A stretch of 64,000 bases of DNA from HXMU1420-13 sp965249965 (lineage in GTDB: Bacteria; Bacteroidota; Rhodothermia; Balneolales; Balneolaceae), in NCBI GenBank assembly GCA_965249965.1, contig OZ252262.1, forward strand, positions 1,550,001 to 1,614,000. Direction: 5' to 3'. Made by a program: the position numbers and the translations under genes. Positions 1 to 8,267 of the stretch are shown here, one piece after another (position 1 is the first letter of the stretch; each line of letters begins with the position of its first letter). The notes under the pieces were generated by a model. The model made no database searches. It was not told the DNA's origin and saw only the letters and a list, made by a program, of their open reading frames with translations.

Positions 1-101
1 GTCAGTTAGAAAACCCGGCACGGATGAAATCACACAGACAAGAAGTAGCACGGTTAAAAACCATCCTAAACGAGAACTCAAGCGCTGAGCAAGAAGCATA
101 A
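1..101 (+). CDS. rpmC: 50S ribosomal protein L29, C-terminal part (5' end outside window)
   Basis: The window opens inside a gene read in frame from base 3; 32 residues and a TAA stop at 99-101 are visible. The tail starts QLENPARMKSHRQEVARLKT, the typical second-helix end of L29, which sits near the peptide exit tunnel of the 50S subunit. It lies 4 nt before rpsQ, the usual rpmC-rpsQ order at the S10/spc operon junction. Only the C-terminus is present, so total length and start cannot be judged. Confidence 0.88.
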   Translation, partial: QLENPARMKSHRQEVARLKTILNENSSAEQEA

Positions 102-105
102 TCTT

Positions 106-381
106 ATGGCTGAAAATACACAAAAAGTAGAAAGAGCAGCACGCCGCGAAAGAGTAGGCAGAGTTGTGAGCAACAAAATGGAGAAAAGTATCTCTGTTGC
201 AGTAGATCGTCAGGTAAAGCACCCAATTTATGGGAAGTATATCACTAAGACTACAAAATTGATGGCTCATGATGAAAATAACGATGCTAATGAAGGCGAT
301 ATCGTGCGAATCATGTCAATCCGACCTTTATCTAAGAGAAAAACTTGGAGATTGGTGGAAATCGTAGAACGAGCTAAATAA
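106..381 (+). CDS. rpsQ: 30S ribosomal protein S17
   Basis: 91-residue S17, the OB-fold primary 16S rRNA-binding protein of the 30S 5' domain. The core GRVVSNKMEKSISVAVDR and YITKTTKLMAHDE segments are family hallmarks, and the length matches the family (about 80-90 residues). It is preceded by rpmC (4 nt gap) and followed by rplN (18 nt), the order seen in nearly all bacteria. No strong Shine-Dalgarno precedes the ATG; translation is probably coupled to rpmC. Confidence 0.97.
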   Translation: MAENTQKVERAARRERVGRVVSNKMEKSISVAVDRQVKHPIYGKYITKTTKLMAHDENNDANEGDIVRIMSIRPLSKRKTWRLVEIVERAK

Positions 382-399
382 TAGGTTTAGGATAGTACG

Positions 400-768
400 A
401 TGGTACAAACACAAACAGTATTAAATACAGCAGATAACAGTGGCGCCAAAAAGATCATGTGTATCAAGGTTCTTGGAGATTCGAGACGACGATATGCACG
501 AGTTGGTGACATTATTTCAGCGTCGGTTAAAGCTGCGATTCCTGGTGGAAACGTTAAGAAAGGCGATGTTGTGAAAGCAGTTATTGTTAGAACTAAAAAA
601 GAATACCGCAGAAGAGACGGAAGTTATATCCGTTTTGATGAAAATGCTGCGGTTGTAATTAATAAAGACAGCGAACCAGTAGGTACTCGGATTTTCGGAC
701 CTGTAGCACGTGAATTACGTGAGAAAAGCTACATGAAGATCGTATCACTGGCACCTGAAGTACTTTAA
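400..768 (+). CDS. rplN: 50S ribosomal protein L14
   Basis: 122-residue L14, exactly the usual family length. It opens with MVQTQTVLNTADNSGAKKIM and contains the conserved DENAAVVINKDSEPVGTRIFGPV stretch (about residues 79-102) that forms the 23S rRNA and inter-subunit bridge surface and the docking site for silencing factor RsfS in other bacteria. First gene of the classical spc operon, 12 nt before rplX. Confidence 0.98.
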   Translation: MVQTQTVLNTADNSGAKKIMCIKVLGDSRRRYARVGDIISASVKAAIPGGNVKKGDVVKAVIVRTKKEYRRRDGSYIRFDENAAVVINKDSEPVGTRIFGPVARELREKSYMKIVSLAPEVL

Positions 769-780
769 AGGAATTGAGTT

Positions 781-1161
781 ATGCCACGCAGGTTCAATAA
801 TCAAAAGAAATTACATGTGAAGAAGGGTGATACCGTTGCTTTAACTAAAGCAATCACCAGCTCGAAAGGGCAACCTTCACGCGAAAAAGGATATCAGTCT
901 CGAGTGCTGATGGTATTTCCAAAACAAGATAGAGTTTTGGTGGAAGGTGTTAATATCAGAACACACCATGAAAAACCATCGCAAGAGAATCAACAAGGTG
1001 GACGCGTTCACAAAGAAGCTCCCATTCATATTTCGAATGTGATGGTGGTAGATCCGTCAACTGATGAACCAACTAGAATTGGTCGCAAGCGAATTGAGGA
1101 GAACGGTAAATCCCGATGGGTACGTTACTCAAAGAACAGCGGCGAAATAATTGACAAGTAA
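781..1161 (+). CDS. rplX: 50S ribosomal protein L24
   Basis: 126-residue L24, an assembly-initiating protein on 23S domain I near the tunnel exit. A KOW segment (KLHVKKGDTVAL, about residues 10-21) and the VEGVNIRTHHEKPSQENQQGG motif (about 55-75) identify the family. It is longer than the about 104-residue E. coli protein, mainly in the linker around residues 25-45 and a basic C-terminal end. An AAAGGA element lies 9 nt before the ATG. Placed between rplN and rplE as in the spc operon. Confidence 0.96.
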   Translation: MPRRFNNQKKLHVKKGDTVALTKAITSSKGQPSREKGYQSRVLMVFPKQDRVLVEGVNIRTHHEKPSQENQQGGRVHKEAPIHISNVMVVDPSTDEPTRIGRKRIEENGKSRWVRYSKNSGEIIDK

Positions 1162-1174
1162 GGTGTGAACTAAT

Positions 1175-1726
1175 ATGGCAGAAGCAAGACTACACACTAT
1201 TTATAACAACGAAATTGCTGCTAAGCTAAAGGAAGAATTCAATTACGCAAACGTAATGGAAATCCCAAAGCTTGACAAAATTGTTATCAATGTTGGAGTT
1301 GGTGAAGCAATTCAAGACAAGAAGGCTTTAGACACAGTAGTGGCTAATGTTGCTCTTATAACCGGACAGCAACCAGTTACAACTAAAGCAAAGAAATCGA
1401 TCTCTAACTTCAAGTTGAGAGATGGTATGCCGATTGGGTGTAAGGTGACATTGCGTGGTAGAATTATGTATGAATTTCTAGATCGCTTTATAAACCTTGC
1501 GTTACCAAGAACGCGTGACTTTCAAGGTATCCCAGATAAGAGCTTTGATGGTCGAGGTAACTATACCGTGGGAGTGAAAGAACACACAATTTTCCCAGAA
1601 ATTGATACTGACAAAGTGACCAAATTACATGGTATGGACATCACTTTTGTAACCTCAGCAACTACCGATGAAGAAGCATTAACATTGCTGAAACACTTCG
1701 GTATGCCATTCAAAAGAAGAAACTAA
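1175..1726 (+). CDS. rplE: 50S ribosomal protein L5
   Basis: 183-residue L5, which binds 5S rRNA and contributes to the central protuberance and inter-subunit bridges. The conserved KIVINVGVGEA (about residues 31-41), the LRGRIMYEFLDRFINLALPR block (about 90-110) and DITFVTSATTDEEAL near the end match the family. Length is normal. A purine-rich AAGGTG precedes the start by about 10 nt. It lies between rplX and rpsN (12 nt to the next start). Confidence 0.97.
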   Translation: MAEARLHTIYNNEIAAKLKEEFNYANVMEIPKLDKIVINVGVGEAIQDKKALDTVVANVALITGQQPVTTKAKKSISNFKLRDGMPIGCKVTLRGRIMYEFLDRFINLALPRTRDFQGIPDKSFDGRGNYTVGVKEHTIFPEIDTDKVTKLHGMDITFVTSATTDEEALTLLKHFGMPFKRRN

Positions 1727-1738
1727 GATTATATAATC

Positions 1739-2008
1739 ATGGCTAAAAAATCCTGGATAGCACGTAACGATAAAAGAAAAAGAACGGTAGAAAAGTATGC
1801 TGAAAAGCGGGCTGCATTAAAAGAGGCAGGCGATTATGAGGCATTACAGAAATTACCAAGAAATGCGAGCCCAACCCGAGTACGCAACAGATGCAGTATT
1901 ACTGGTAGAGGACGTGGATACATCGGTAAATATGGTGTTTCTCGTATCAAGTTTCGTGAGTTAGCGTTAGATGGCAAGATTCCTGGTGTAAGAAAAGCAA
2001 GCTGGTAA
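1739..2008 (+). CDS. rpsN: 30S ribosomal protein S14, long zinc-free form
   Basis: 89-residue S14 of the long (C-minus) type: the two CxxC zinc pairs of the short form are absent and only one Cys (in RNRCSITGRGRGY) remains. S14 is a late-assembling protein of the 30S head. Conserved C-terminal SRIKFRELALDGKIPGVRKASW end is intact. It lies 4 nt upstream of rpsH, so the two are probably translationally coupled. No second, zinc-binding paralogue is visible in the window. Confidence 0.97.
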   Translation: MAKKSWIARNDKRKRTVEKYAEKRAALKEAGDYEALQKLPRNASPTRVRNRCSITGRGRGYIGKYGVSRIKFRELALDGKIPGVRKASW

Positions 2009-2012
2009 AAAT

Positions 2013-2405
2013 ATGAACGATCCTATAGCAGATTTTTTAACACGAATAAGAAATGCTCAAACTGCTGGGCATAGAAAAGTTGATGTACCTGCTTCAAAAT
2101 TGAAGCGTGCGATGGCAAAAATCCTTGTTGATAAGGGATACATCTCTAAGTACATCGATATTAATGATGGTAAACAAGGTGTAATAAGAATGTTCTTGAA
2201 ATACGATTCTTATGGATTACCGGTAATAAGAAATATTAAACGAGTTTCTCGACCAGGATTACGCGAACATTCAGGTGCAGGTAGCATCCCTCGTTCTCAA
2301 AATGGTCTGGGAATTGTAATTCTATCCACCTCTAAAGGTGTTATGACAGATAAAGAAGCACGCAAGCTTAATGTAGGCGGCGAAGTTCTTTGCTCGGTCT
2401 ACTAA
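2013..2405 (+). CDS. rpsH: 30S ribosomal protein S8
   Basis: 130-residue S8, the primary binder of the 16S central domain. N-terminal MNDPIADFLTRIRNAQ and C-terminal VGGEVLCSVY, plus the STSKGVMTDKEAR loop, are diagnostic. In E. coli, S8 is the spc-operon translational repressor; whether that holds here cannot be read from the sequence. Starts 4 nt after rpsN, ends 16 nt before rplF. Confidence 0.98.
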   Translation: MNDPIADFLTRIRNAQTAGHRKVDVPASKLKRAMAKILVDKGYISKYIDINDGKQGVIRMFLKYDSYGLPVIRNIKRVSRPGLREHSGAGSIPRSQNGLGIVILSTSKGVMTDKEARKLNVGGEVLCSVY

Positions 2406-2421
2406 AAAAAGAGTATTAGTT

Positions 2422-2976
2422 ATGTCTAGAATTGGAAAATTACCAGTACCACTAGCCGATAAAGTAGAGTTCAGCATAGACGCTGATAATATTGTTACTG
2501 TTAAAGGGGCAAAAGGTACAAGTACATTACAGATTCATCCAAACATCACAGTTGAAAAAGCTGAGAATGAGATACTTGTAAAGCGCAATACTGAATTAAA
2601 GCAAGATCGCGCATTACATGGATTATACCGCTCTCTGATTAACAACATGGTGATTGGTGTTACTGATGGTTACACAAAAAAATTAGAAGTAATAGGCGTA
2701 GGTTTTAGAGCAGCACTTAATGGTGAAGTTCTTGAATTAAACCTCGGTTATTCTCACCCAATTTTCTTTGTTCCACCACATGGAATTAATATTGAAGTTG
2801 ATACCAAAACAAAGAAAAATCCTATGGTGATTATTTCTGGTATTGATAAAGAATTGGTTGGTCAGGTAGCCGCAAAAATTCGCTCCTTCAGAAAACCAGA
2901 ACCTTACAAAGGAAAAGGTATTCGCTATGACGGTGAGCAAATTAGACGTAAAGCAGGTAAATCAGCAGCTAAATAA
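2422..2976 (+). CDS. rplF: 50S ribosomal protein L6
   Basis: 184-residue L6, two tandem RNA-binding folds located near the sarcin-ricin loop and the elongation-factor site. Starts MSRIGKLPVPL; the C-terminal signature PEPYKGKGIRYDGEQIRRKAGK (about residues 159-180) is complete. Length is close to the family norm (about 177-184). Spc-operon position between rpsH and rplR (13 nt). Confidence 0.98.
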   Translation: MSRIGKLPVPLADKVEFSIDADNIVTVKGAKGTSTLQIHPNITVEKAENEILVKRNTELKQDRALHGLYRSLINNMVIGVTDGYTKKLEVIGVGFRAALNGEVLELNLGYSHPIFFVPPHGINIEVDTKTKKNPMVIISGIDKELVGQVAAKIRSFRKPEPYKGKGIRYDGEQIRRKAGKSAAK

Positions 2977-2989
2977 GGTTTAAGTCACA

Positions 2990-3325
2990 ATGAATAAAAA
3001 TCAAGTTAAAACAGAACGTAGAAGTAAGATTAGACGTCGCATTCGCGCAACTATTTCTGGTACTGCTGAGCGCCCTAGACTAGCGATCTACAAAAGTAAT
3101 AAGTTTACTTATTTACAATTAATAGATGATACTGCCGGCACTACGCTAGCTTCTGTTAAAGGAAAAACTGGAATCGACTCTGCAAAAACTGCAGGAGCTG
3201 ATCTTGCAAAAACTGCAGCCGATAAGGGCATCACAAAAGCCGTTTTCGACAGAAGCGGTTACAACTATCACGGAATTGTTAAAGCAGCTGCAGAAGGCGC
3301 CAGAAATGGCGGTCTGGAGTTTTAA
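2990..3325 (+). CDS. rplR: 50S ribosomal protein L18
   Basis: 111-residue L18, a 5S rRNA-binding protein of the central protuberance. The basic N-terminus (KTERRSKIRRRIRATISGT), RLAIYKSNKFTYLQLIDD and C-terminal VFDRSGYNYHGIVKAAAEGAR motifs match the family. Shorter N-terminus than many, comparable with other Bacteroidota. Followed 17 nt later by rpsE. Confidence 0.97.
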   Translation: MNKNQVKTERRSKIRRRIRATISGTAERPRLAIYKSNKFTYLQLIDDTAGTTLASVKGKTGIDSAKTAGADLAKTAADKGITKAVFDRSGYNYHGIVKAAAEGARNGGLEF

Positions 3326-3342
3326 AATAAATTGGAAATAAA

Positions 3343-3867
3343 ATGCCAAAAGTAAGAAGAAAACAATCTATTCCTGCAGCTAACCTCAACTTAGAGGAAA
3401 AATTGGTTCATGTGAATCGAGTTGCAAAAGTAGTTAAAGGTGGTCGTCGATTTAGCTTTAATGCAATTGTTGTTGTAGGCGATGGTAACGGTGTTGTTGG
3501 CCACGGTCTTGGAAAAGCAAATGAAGTATCTGATGCGATCCAAAAAGGATTTGATAATGCTAAGAAGAATCTTATCAGAATCCCGCTAACCTCAACAAAG
3601 AGCATTTATCATCCAGTTGTAGGTAAAGCAGGTGCAGGAAAAGTTTTACTTAGACCCGCATCAGATGGTACTGGTGTAATTGCCGGTGGAGCTGTTAAGA
3701 ATTTGCTTGACGTAGCAGGTGTTCACAACATTCTATCAAAGTCGCAAGGGTCTTCAAACCCACACAACATGGTAAAAGCTGCATTTCAGGCATTAAAAGA
3801 TTTAACAGATCCGATGGAAGTAGCTCAAAGACGTGGAATACCATTAAACAAAGTATTTGAAGGATAA
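3343..3867 (+). CDS. rpsE: 30S ribosomal protein S5
   Basis: 174-residue S5, involved in mRNA entry-site helicase activity and decoding fidelity. The N-terminal dsRNA-binding fold (RVAKVVKGGRRFSFNAIVVV, about residues 27-46) and the C-terminal VRAxxxG-like IAGGAVKNLLDVAGVHNILSK block are present. In most operons rpmD (L30) follows; here only 19 nt separate S5 from the L15 start, so rpmD is absent at its usual site. Confidence 0.98.
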   Translation: MPKVRRKQSIPAANLNLEEKLVHVNRVAKVVKGGRRFSFNAIVVVGDGNGVVGHGLGKANEVSDAIQKGFDNAKKNLIRIPLTSTKSIYHPVVGKAGAGKVLLRPASDGTGVIAGGAVKNLLDVAGVHNILSKSQGSSNPHNMVKAAFQALKDLTDPMEVAQRRGIPLNKVFEG

Positions 3868-3886
3868 TCTTTCAGGGAAATAAGTG

Positions 3887-4339
3887 ATGAAATTAAATAA
3901 TCTAAAAGCTCCTACCCCTAATAAAAAGAACCGCAAGCGTGTTGGTCGTGGTGAAGGTTCTGGAATCGGACAAGAGTCTGGTAGAGGTATGAATGGAGCG
4001 AAATCAAGATCAGGCTATTCCAGACGTCCTTGGTTCGAAGGTGGTCAGATGCCATTACAGCGTCGAGTTCCAAAATTTGGTTTTAAAAACCCAAATAGAG
4101 TAGCTTACAGGCCTATCAATCTAGATCGAATTGCCGACTATATTGAGGCTGGAAAACTAAATTCTACTATCTCATTTCAACATTTAGTTGAAGCTGGTTT
4201 AGTTAAGAAAACAGAACTAGTAAAAATTCTTGGTGGTGGCGATTTCAGCACAAAAGTTGAGATTGAAGCACATGCAGCAAGTAAATCTGCGGCTGAAAAG
4301 ATCGAGAAGGCCGGCGGTACATTAACAATTATCAAATAA
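3887..4339 (+). CDS. rplO: 50S ribosomal protein L15
   Basis: 150-residue L15, a late 23S-binding protein. The Gly/Arg-rich N-terminus (KNRKRVGRGEGSGIGQESGR) and PWFEGGQMPLQRRVPKFGF (about residues 47-65) are diagnostic. A GTG sits directly before the ATG at 3887; ATG was chosen because it restores the standard MKLNNLKAP start, and the choice alters the protein by one residue. An AGGGA element lies about 8 nt upstream. Followed by secY after 20 nt. Confidence 0.96.
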   Translation: MKLNNLKAPTPNKKNRKRVGRGEGSGIGQESGRGMNGAKSRSGYSRRPWFEGGQMPLQRRVPKFGFKNPNRVAYRPINLDRIADYIEAGKLNSTISFQHLVEAGLVKKTELVKILGGGDFSTKVEIEAHAASKSAAEKIEKAGGTLTIIK

Positions 4340-4359
4340 ACTTATAGATTTCGCAGCGA

Positions 4360-5670
4360 ATGAGTCTGATCGAAAACTTCCGTAATATTTTTAAAATTGA
4401 GGACCTGAAGAATCGAATCCTTTATACGATTGGAATTCTCATGGTTTATCGATTAGGTAGCTACATCACCTTACCTGGGGTAGATGCCAGCGCACTCTTA
4501 AGTATGTCACCCGGTACTTCTAATAGCCTCCTTGGGTTATTTGATATGTTTGTGGGTGGCGCTTTTTCAAGAGCTGGAGTTTTCGCTCTGGGCATTATGC
4601 CGTATATCACTGCATCTATTATTATACAGTTGATGGGAGCTGTTGTACCATATTTCCAAAAACTTCAAAGAGAAGGAGAAGAAGGCCGGCGTAAAATTAC
4701 ACGGCTAACCAGATATGGAACGGTTGGTATTACAGCACTTCAATCAATTGCTTTTTCAATCAATTTGATTGCAACAGCACCACAGGCCATTATTGTGAAT
4801 CAACTTGCCTTTACAATTACATCTGTTATTGTATTAACAGCAGGTACTGCATTTGTAATGTGGCTTGGCGAAAGAATCACTGAACGTGGTATTGGTAATG
4901 GTATTTCATTAATTATAATGATTGGTATAATTGCAGTATTGCCTGCCAATTTAATTAACGAAGTAACTACTAAAAGCAACGCAATTCTAGTGTTGATTGA
5001 GCTTGCAGTGCTAGTTCTAATTATCGCAGCTGTTGTATTATTAACACAGGGAACACGTAAAATTCCGGTTCAATATGCTAAGCGAGTTGTAGGGCGAAAA
5101 GTATATGGTGGAACCACTCAGTATTTACCATTACGAGTAAATGCGGCTGGTGTAATGCCAATCATTTTTGCTCAATCGATTATGTTTATTCCAAGCACGA
5201 TCGGTTCTTTCTTTCCGGAGAATGAAACAATTCAGATGTTAACTGCATGGTCGGTTGATTACTCAGGATTATTGTACTCAATCGTGTTCTTTTTTATCTG
5301 TGTGTTTTTCACTTTTTTCTATACTGCTATTGCTATCAATCCGAAAGAAATGGCAGATACTATGAAAAGACAAGGTGGTTTTATTCCAGGTGTTAGGCCA
5401 GGTAAAGCTACCGTAGAGTTCATTGACAATATTTTGACAAAAATCACCCTTCCGGGATCTATCTTTTTATCATTTGTGGCTATTCTTCCTGCTATTGTGA
5501 TTAACTTTGGAGTTACTCCAGGTTTCGCACTCTTTTATGGTGGAACAAGTCTTTTGATTATTGTAGGAGTTGCATTAGATACCTTGCAACAAATCGAAAG
5601 TCATTTGATGATGAGACATTATGATGGATTCATGAAAACAGGTAAAATCAAAGGCCGAAGAAGAGCCTGA
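4360..5670 (+). CDS. secY: Preprotein translocase subunit SecY
   Basis: 436-residue SecY, the ten-helix channel of the Sec translocon, which passes unfolded secretory proteins and inserts membrane proteins. Visible landmarks: LYTIGILMVYRLGSYITLPG in helix 1, the plug-region DMFVGGAFSRAGVFALGIMPYI, the ERITERGIGNGISLII loop, and the cytosolic RPGKATVEFIDNILTKITLPGS segment after NPKEMADTMKRQGGFIPGVRPG. Length is normal. It is essential for the many signal-peptide proteins and T9SS cargo encoded downstream. Stop is 1 nt before the map start. Confidence 0.98.
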   Translation: MSLIENFRNIFKIEDLKNRILYTIGILMVYRLGSYITLPGVDASALLSMSPGTSNSLLGLFDMFVGGAFSRAGVFALGIMPYITASIIIQLMGAVVPYFQKLQREGEEGRRKITRLTRYGTVGITALQSIAFSINLIATAPQAIIVNQLAFTITSVIVLTAGTAFVMWLGERITERGIGNGISLIIMIGIIAVLPANLINEVTTKSNAILVLIELAVLVLIIAAVVLLTQGTRKIPVQYAKRVVGRKVYGGTTQYLPLRVNAAGVMPIIFAQSIMFIPSTIGSFFPENETIQMLTAWSVDYSGLLYSIVFFFICVFFTFFYTAIAINPKEMADTMKRQGGFIPGVRPGKATVEFIDNILTKITLPGSIFLSFVAILPAIVINFGVTPGFALFYGGTSLLIIVGVALDTLQQIESHLMMRHYDGFMKTGKIKGRRRA

Positions 5671-5671
5671 T

Positions 5672-6481
5672 ATGATTTATCTGAAGAGTGATCGAGAAAT
5701 CGAAAAGATGCGTAAAAGTGCGCAACTTGTTTCCCACACTCTTGCGGAAGTAAGCAAATATATCGAACCGGGTATTACTACCGGAAAACTTGATGTGATT
5801 GCTGAAGATTTTATTAAGAAACATAATGCAAGGCCAGCTTTCAAAGGCTATGGCCCGGCAAGTAATCCATTTCCCGGAACACTTTGTATTTCAGTAAATG
5901 AAGAAGTTGTTCATGGTATTCCAGGAAATAGAGTATTGAAAGAAGGAGACATTGTTTCCATCGATTGTGGTGTTGAATTAGATGGTTATTTTGGTGACCA
6001 TGCTTACACATTTGCAGTTGGTGAGTGTAATGATGAAACCTGGAATCTTTTAAGAACAACCTTAGAATCACTTTATAAAGGTATTAATGAAGCGGTTCAT
6101 GGGAATAGAATTGGTGATATTGGAAATGCAATTCAAACCTACTGCGAGAGCCAGGGGTTTGGTGTTGTAAGAGATTTAGTTGGACATGGATTAGGGAGAT
6201 CGTTACACGAGGACCCATCCGTTCCTAACTATGGTAAAAAAGGTCGTGGCGAACGTTTACGCTCGGGCATGACTTTAGCAATAGAACCCATGATTAATAT
6301 GGGTACTTGGAAAGTTGAAACATTAGCTGACGGCTGGACAATAGTAACAGCAGATCAGAAGTATTCAGCACATTACGAACACGATATTGTAATTCGTGAA
6401 GGTGAGGCTGACATTTTAAGCACTTTTGATTATATTGCCGAGCTGTCAAAAAATCCTGATAACGTAATTCTATATGGCTAA
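5672..6481 (+). CDS. map: Methionine aminopeptidase, type I
   Basis: 269-residue pita-bread M24A peptidase that removes the initiator Met from nascent chains. The five metal ligands are all visible: D98 (SIDCG), D109 (GDHAYTF), H172 (GHGLG), E205 (AIEPM) and E236 (YEHD). Substrate-pocket H81 (VVHGIPG) is present. The adenylate kinase gene often found between secY and map is absent. The 3' end overlaps infA by 8 nt, suggesting coupled translation. Confidence 0.97.
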   Translation: MIYLKSDREIEKMRKSAQLVSHTLAEVSKYIEPGITTGKLDVIAEDFIKKHNARPAFKGYGPASNPFPGTLCISVNEEVVHGIPGNRVLKEGDIVSIDCGVELDGYFGDHAYTFAVGECNDETWNLLRTTLESLYKGINEAVHGNRIGDIGNAIQTYCESQGFGVVRDLVGHGLGRSLHEDPSVPNYGKKGRGERLRSGMTLAIEPMINMGTWKVETLADGWTIVTADQKYSAHYEHDIVIREGEADILSTFDYIAELSKNPDNVILYG

Positions 6482-6692
6482 ACAAGAGCCTATAAAACAA
6501 GACGGAGAAATAATCGAAGCTTTACCGAACGCACAGTTCAGGGTTAAGCTAGATAACGGACATGAGATACTCGCTCACGTATCCGGTAAAATGAGAATGT
6601 ACTACATTAAAATTTTACCGGGTGATAGGGTTGCGATCGAAATGTCACCATATGATTTGTCGAAAGGCAGAATTACTTATCGCTATAAATAA
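6474..6692 (+). CDS. infA: Translation initiation factor IF-1
   Basis: 72-residue IF-1, a single OB-fold that binds the 30S A site during initiation. Core motifs FRVKLDNGHEILAHVSGKMRM and GDRVAIEMSPYDLSKGRITYRYK are conserved to the last residue. Overlaps the end of map by 8 nt; rpmJ starts 8 nt after its stop. Standard spc/alpha-junction order. Confidence 0.97.
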   Translation: MAKQEPIKQDGEIIEALPNAQFRVKLDNGHEILAHVSGKMRMYYIKILPGDRVAIEMSPYDLSKGRITYRYK

Positions 6693-6700
6693 CCAAAAGA

Positions 6701-6817
6701 ATGAAAACTAGATCTTCTGTAAAAAAGCGTAGTTCAGACGATAAGATCGTTCGACGAAAAGGACGTCTTTACGTTATCAACAAGAAAAACCCTCGACATA
6801 AACAGCGACAGGGATAG
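6701..6817 (+). CDS. rpmJ: 50S ribosomal protein L36, zinc-free
   Basis: A 38-codon gene found by direct translation between infA and rpsM: MKTRSSVKKRSSDDKIVRRK followed by GRLYVINKKNPRHKQRQG and TAG. This is the L36 consensus. The Cys residues of the usual zinc ribbon are replaced (S/D at the CxxC-type positions), so this copy should not bind zinc. ATG at 6701, stop at 6815-6817, 8 nt before rpsM. Confidence 0.95.
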   Translation: MKTRSSVKKRSSDDKIVRRKGRLYVINKKNPRHKQRQG

Positions 6818-6825
6818 GAATAAAT

Positions 6826-7203
6826 ATGGCACGTATAGCTGGAATAGATTTACCTAAGCAAAAAAGAGGCGTAATTGGCCTTACCTACATTCACGGTATT
6901 GGGAACACCCAATCTGCAAGAATATTAGATACCCTTGGTATCGACAAGAATATTAAAGTGAATGATTGGACAGACGATCAAGTGAGTTCAATCCGTGGAT
7001 TCATTGAAGAAGAGTATAAAGTTGAAGGTGCTCTTAGAAGTGAAGTAAATGGCAATATTCGTCGTTTGATTGAAATTGGCGCATATCGTGGAGTTCGTCA
7101 CAGAAAAGGACTACCAGTAAGAGGTCAAAGAACACAGACTAACGCAAGAACCAGAAAAGGTAAGAAGCGTACTGTTGCTGGAAAGAAAAAGGTTACTAAG
7201 TAA
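6826..7203 (+). CDS. rpsM: 30S ribosomal protein S13
   Basis: 125-residue S13 of the 30S head, contacting the P-site tRNA and bridge B1. MARIAGIDLPKQKRGVIGLTYIHGIG at the start, ALRSEVNGNIRRLIEIGAYRG in the middle and the basic GLPVRGQRTQTNARTRKGK tail are diagnostic. GGATAGG precedes the ATG. First gene of the alpha-operon part; 16 nt before rpsK. Confidence 0.98.
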   Translation: MARIAGIDLPKQKRGVIGLTYIHGIGNTQSARILDTLGIDKNIKVNDWTDDQVSSIRGFIEEEYKVEGALRSEVNGNIRRLIEIGAYRGVRHRKGLPVRGQRTQTNARTRKGKKRTVAGKKKVTK

Positions 7204-7219
7204 TTTTAATTGAGATATA

Positions 7220-7621
7220 ATGGCTAAAAAACAATCAGGCGCACCAACTAAAAGAAAAAAGAAAGTACAGGTTAGCGATCCTAGTGGTATGGCGTTCGTT
7301 AAAGCTACTTTCAATAATGTAATTGTTACAATTACGGATGCAAACGGAAACGTGCTTTCTTGGTCATCTGCTGGAAAAGAAGGATTTAGAGGTTCGAGAA
7401 AGAATACTCCTTACGCAGCTCAATTAAGTGCAGAAACAGCATCTAAAGCAGCTCATGAAATGGGTCTACGTAGAGTAGAGGTATTTGTGAAAGGTCCAGG
7501 TTCTGGTCGCGAAGCAGCTGTTAGGGCAATGGCAAATGCAGGTTTGGAGGTTACTTCTATAATTGATAGAACACCTATTCCTCATAATGGATGCCGGCCA
7601 CCAAAACGTAGAAGAGTTTAA
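7220..7621 (+). CDS. rpsK: 30S ribosomal protein S11
   Basis: 133-residue S11 of the 30S platform, near the anti-Shine-Dalgarno. Characteristic segments: ATFNNVIVTITDANGNVLSW, GFRGSRKNTPYAAQ, VKGPGSGREAA and the terminal DRTPIPHNGCRPPKRRRV. Length matches the family. Lies between rpsM and rpsD (18 nt). Confidence 0.98.
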   Translation: MAKKQSGAPTKRKKKVQVSDPSGMAFVKATFNNVIVTITDANGNVLSWSSAGKEGFRGSRKNTPYAAQLSAETASKAAHEMGLRRVEVFVKGPGSGREAAVRAMANAGLEVTSIIDRTPIPHNGCRPPKRRRV

Positions 7622-7639
7622 TCAGTTATAGTATAAGAA

Positions 7640-8245
7640 ATGGCAAGATACAGAGGCCCAAAACAGAAAAAAGCTAGACGATTCAAGGAACCAATTTTTG
7701 GTCCAAGTAAAGCACTTGAAAGAAAACCATATGGTCCCGGACAACACGGAAGATCTCGTTTTCAACGTAAATCTGAATATGCAGTCCAGCTAGAGGAGAA
7801 ACAAAAAGCAAAATACACCTATGGATTACTGGAAAAACAATTCCGTAATTTATATGAGGCAGCATCTGCACATGATGGTGTAACAGGTGAAAATTTACTT
7901 CAGGCATTAGAATCTAGATTAGACAATACCGTTTTCAGATTAGGGTTTGCTAAAACTAGACGTCAGGCACGTCAATTAGTAAGCCACAAGCATATAATAG
8001 TTAATGGTCATACCGTGAACATACCATCTTATGCCGTGAAACCAGGAGATGTAATTTCTTTAAGACCAAAATCAAGAGATTTAGAGGTAGTTGATACTTC
8101 TTTATCGAATGCACCACGTAACAAATACAAGTGGGTAGAAATTGATTCCAAGCTAAAGACAGGGAAATTCCTTTACATGCCAACTATGGAAGAAATTCCA
8201 GAAAACATTAATGTACAGCTCATTGTAGAGCTCTATTCTAAGTAA
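7640..8245 (+). CDS. rpsD: 30S ribosomal protein S4
   Basis: 201-residue S4, the 16S 5'-domain nucleator; in E. coli it also represses alpha-operon translation. MARYRGPKQKKARRF start, KPYGPGQHGRSR and the S4-fold RLDNTVFRLGFAKTRRQARQLVSHKHI (about residues 93-119) are conserved. The N-terminal Cys4 zinc knuckle of some S4 proteins is absent. Followed by rpoA after 22 nt. Confidence 0.97.
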   Translation: MARYRGPKQKKARRFKEPIFGPSKALERKPYGPGQHGRSRFQRKSEYAVQLEEKQKAKYTYGLLEKQFRNLYEAASAHDGVTGENLLQALESRLDNTVFRLGFAKTRRQARQLVSHKHIIVNGHTVNIPSYAVKPGDVISLRPKSRDLEVVDTSLSNAPRNKYKWVEIDSKLKTGKFLYMPTMEEIPENINVQLIVELYSK

Positions 8246-8267
8246 TTTTAAAGATTTACCGTTTATT

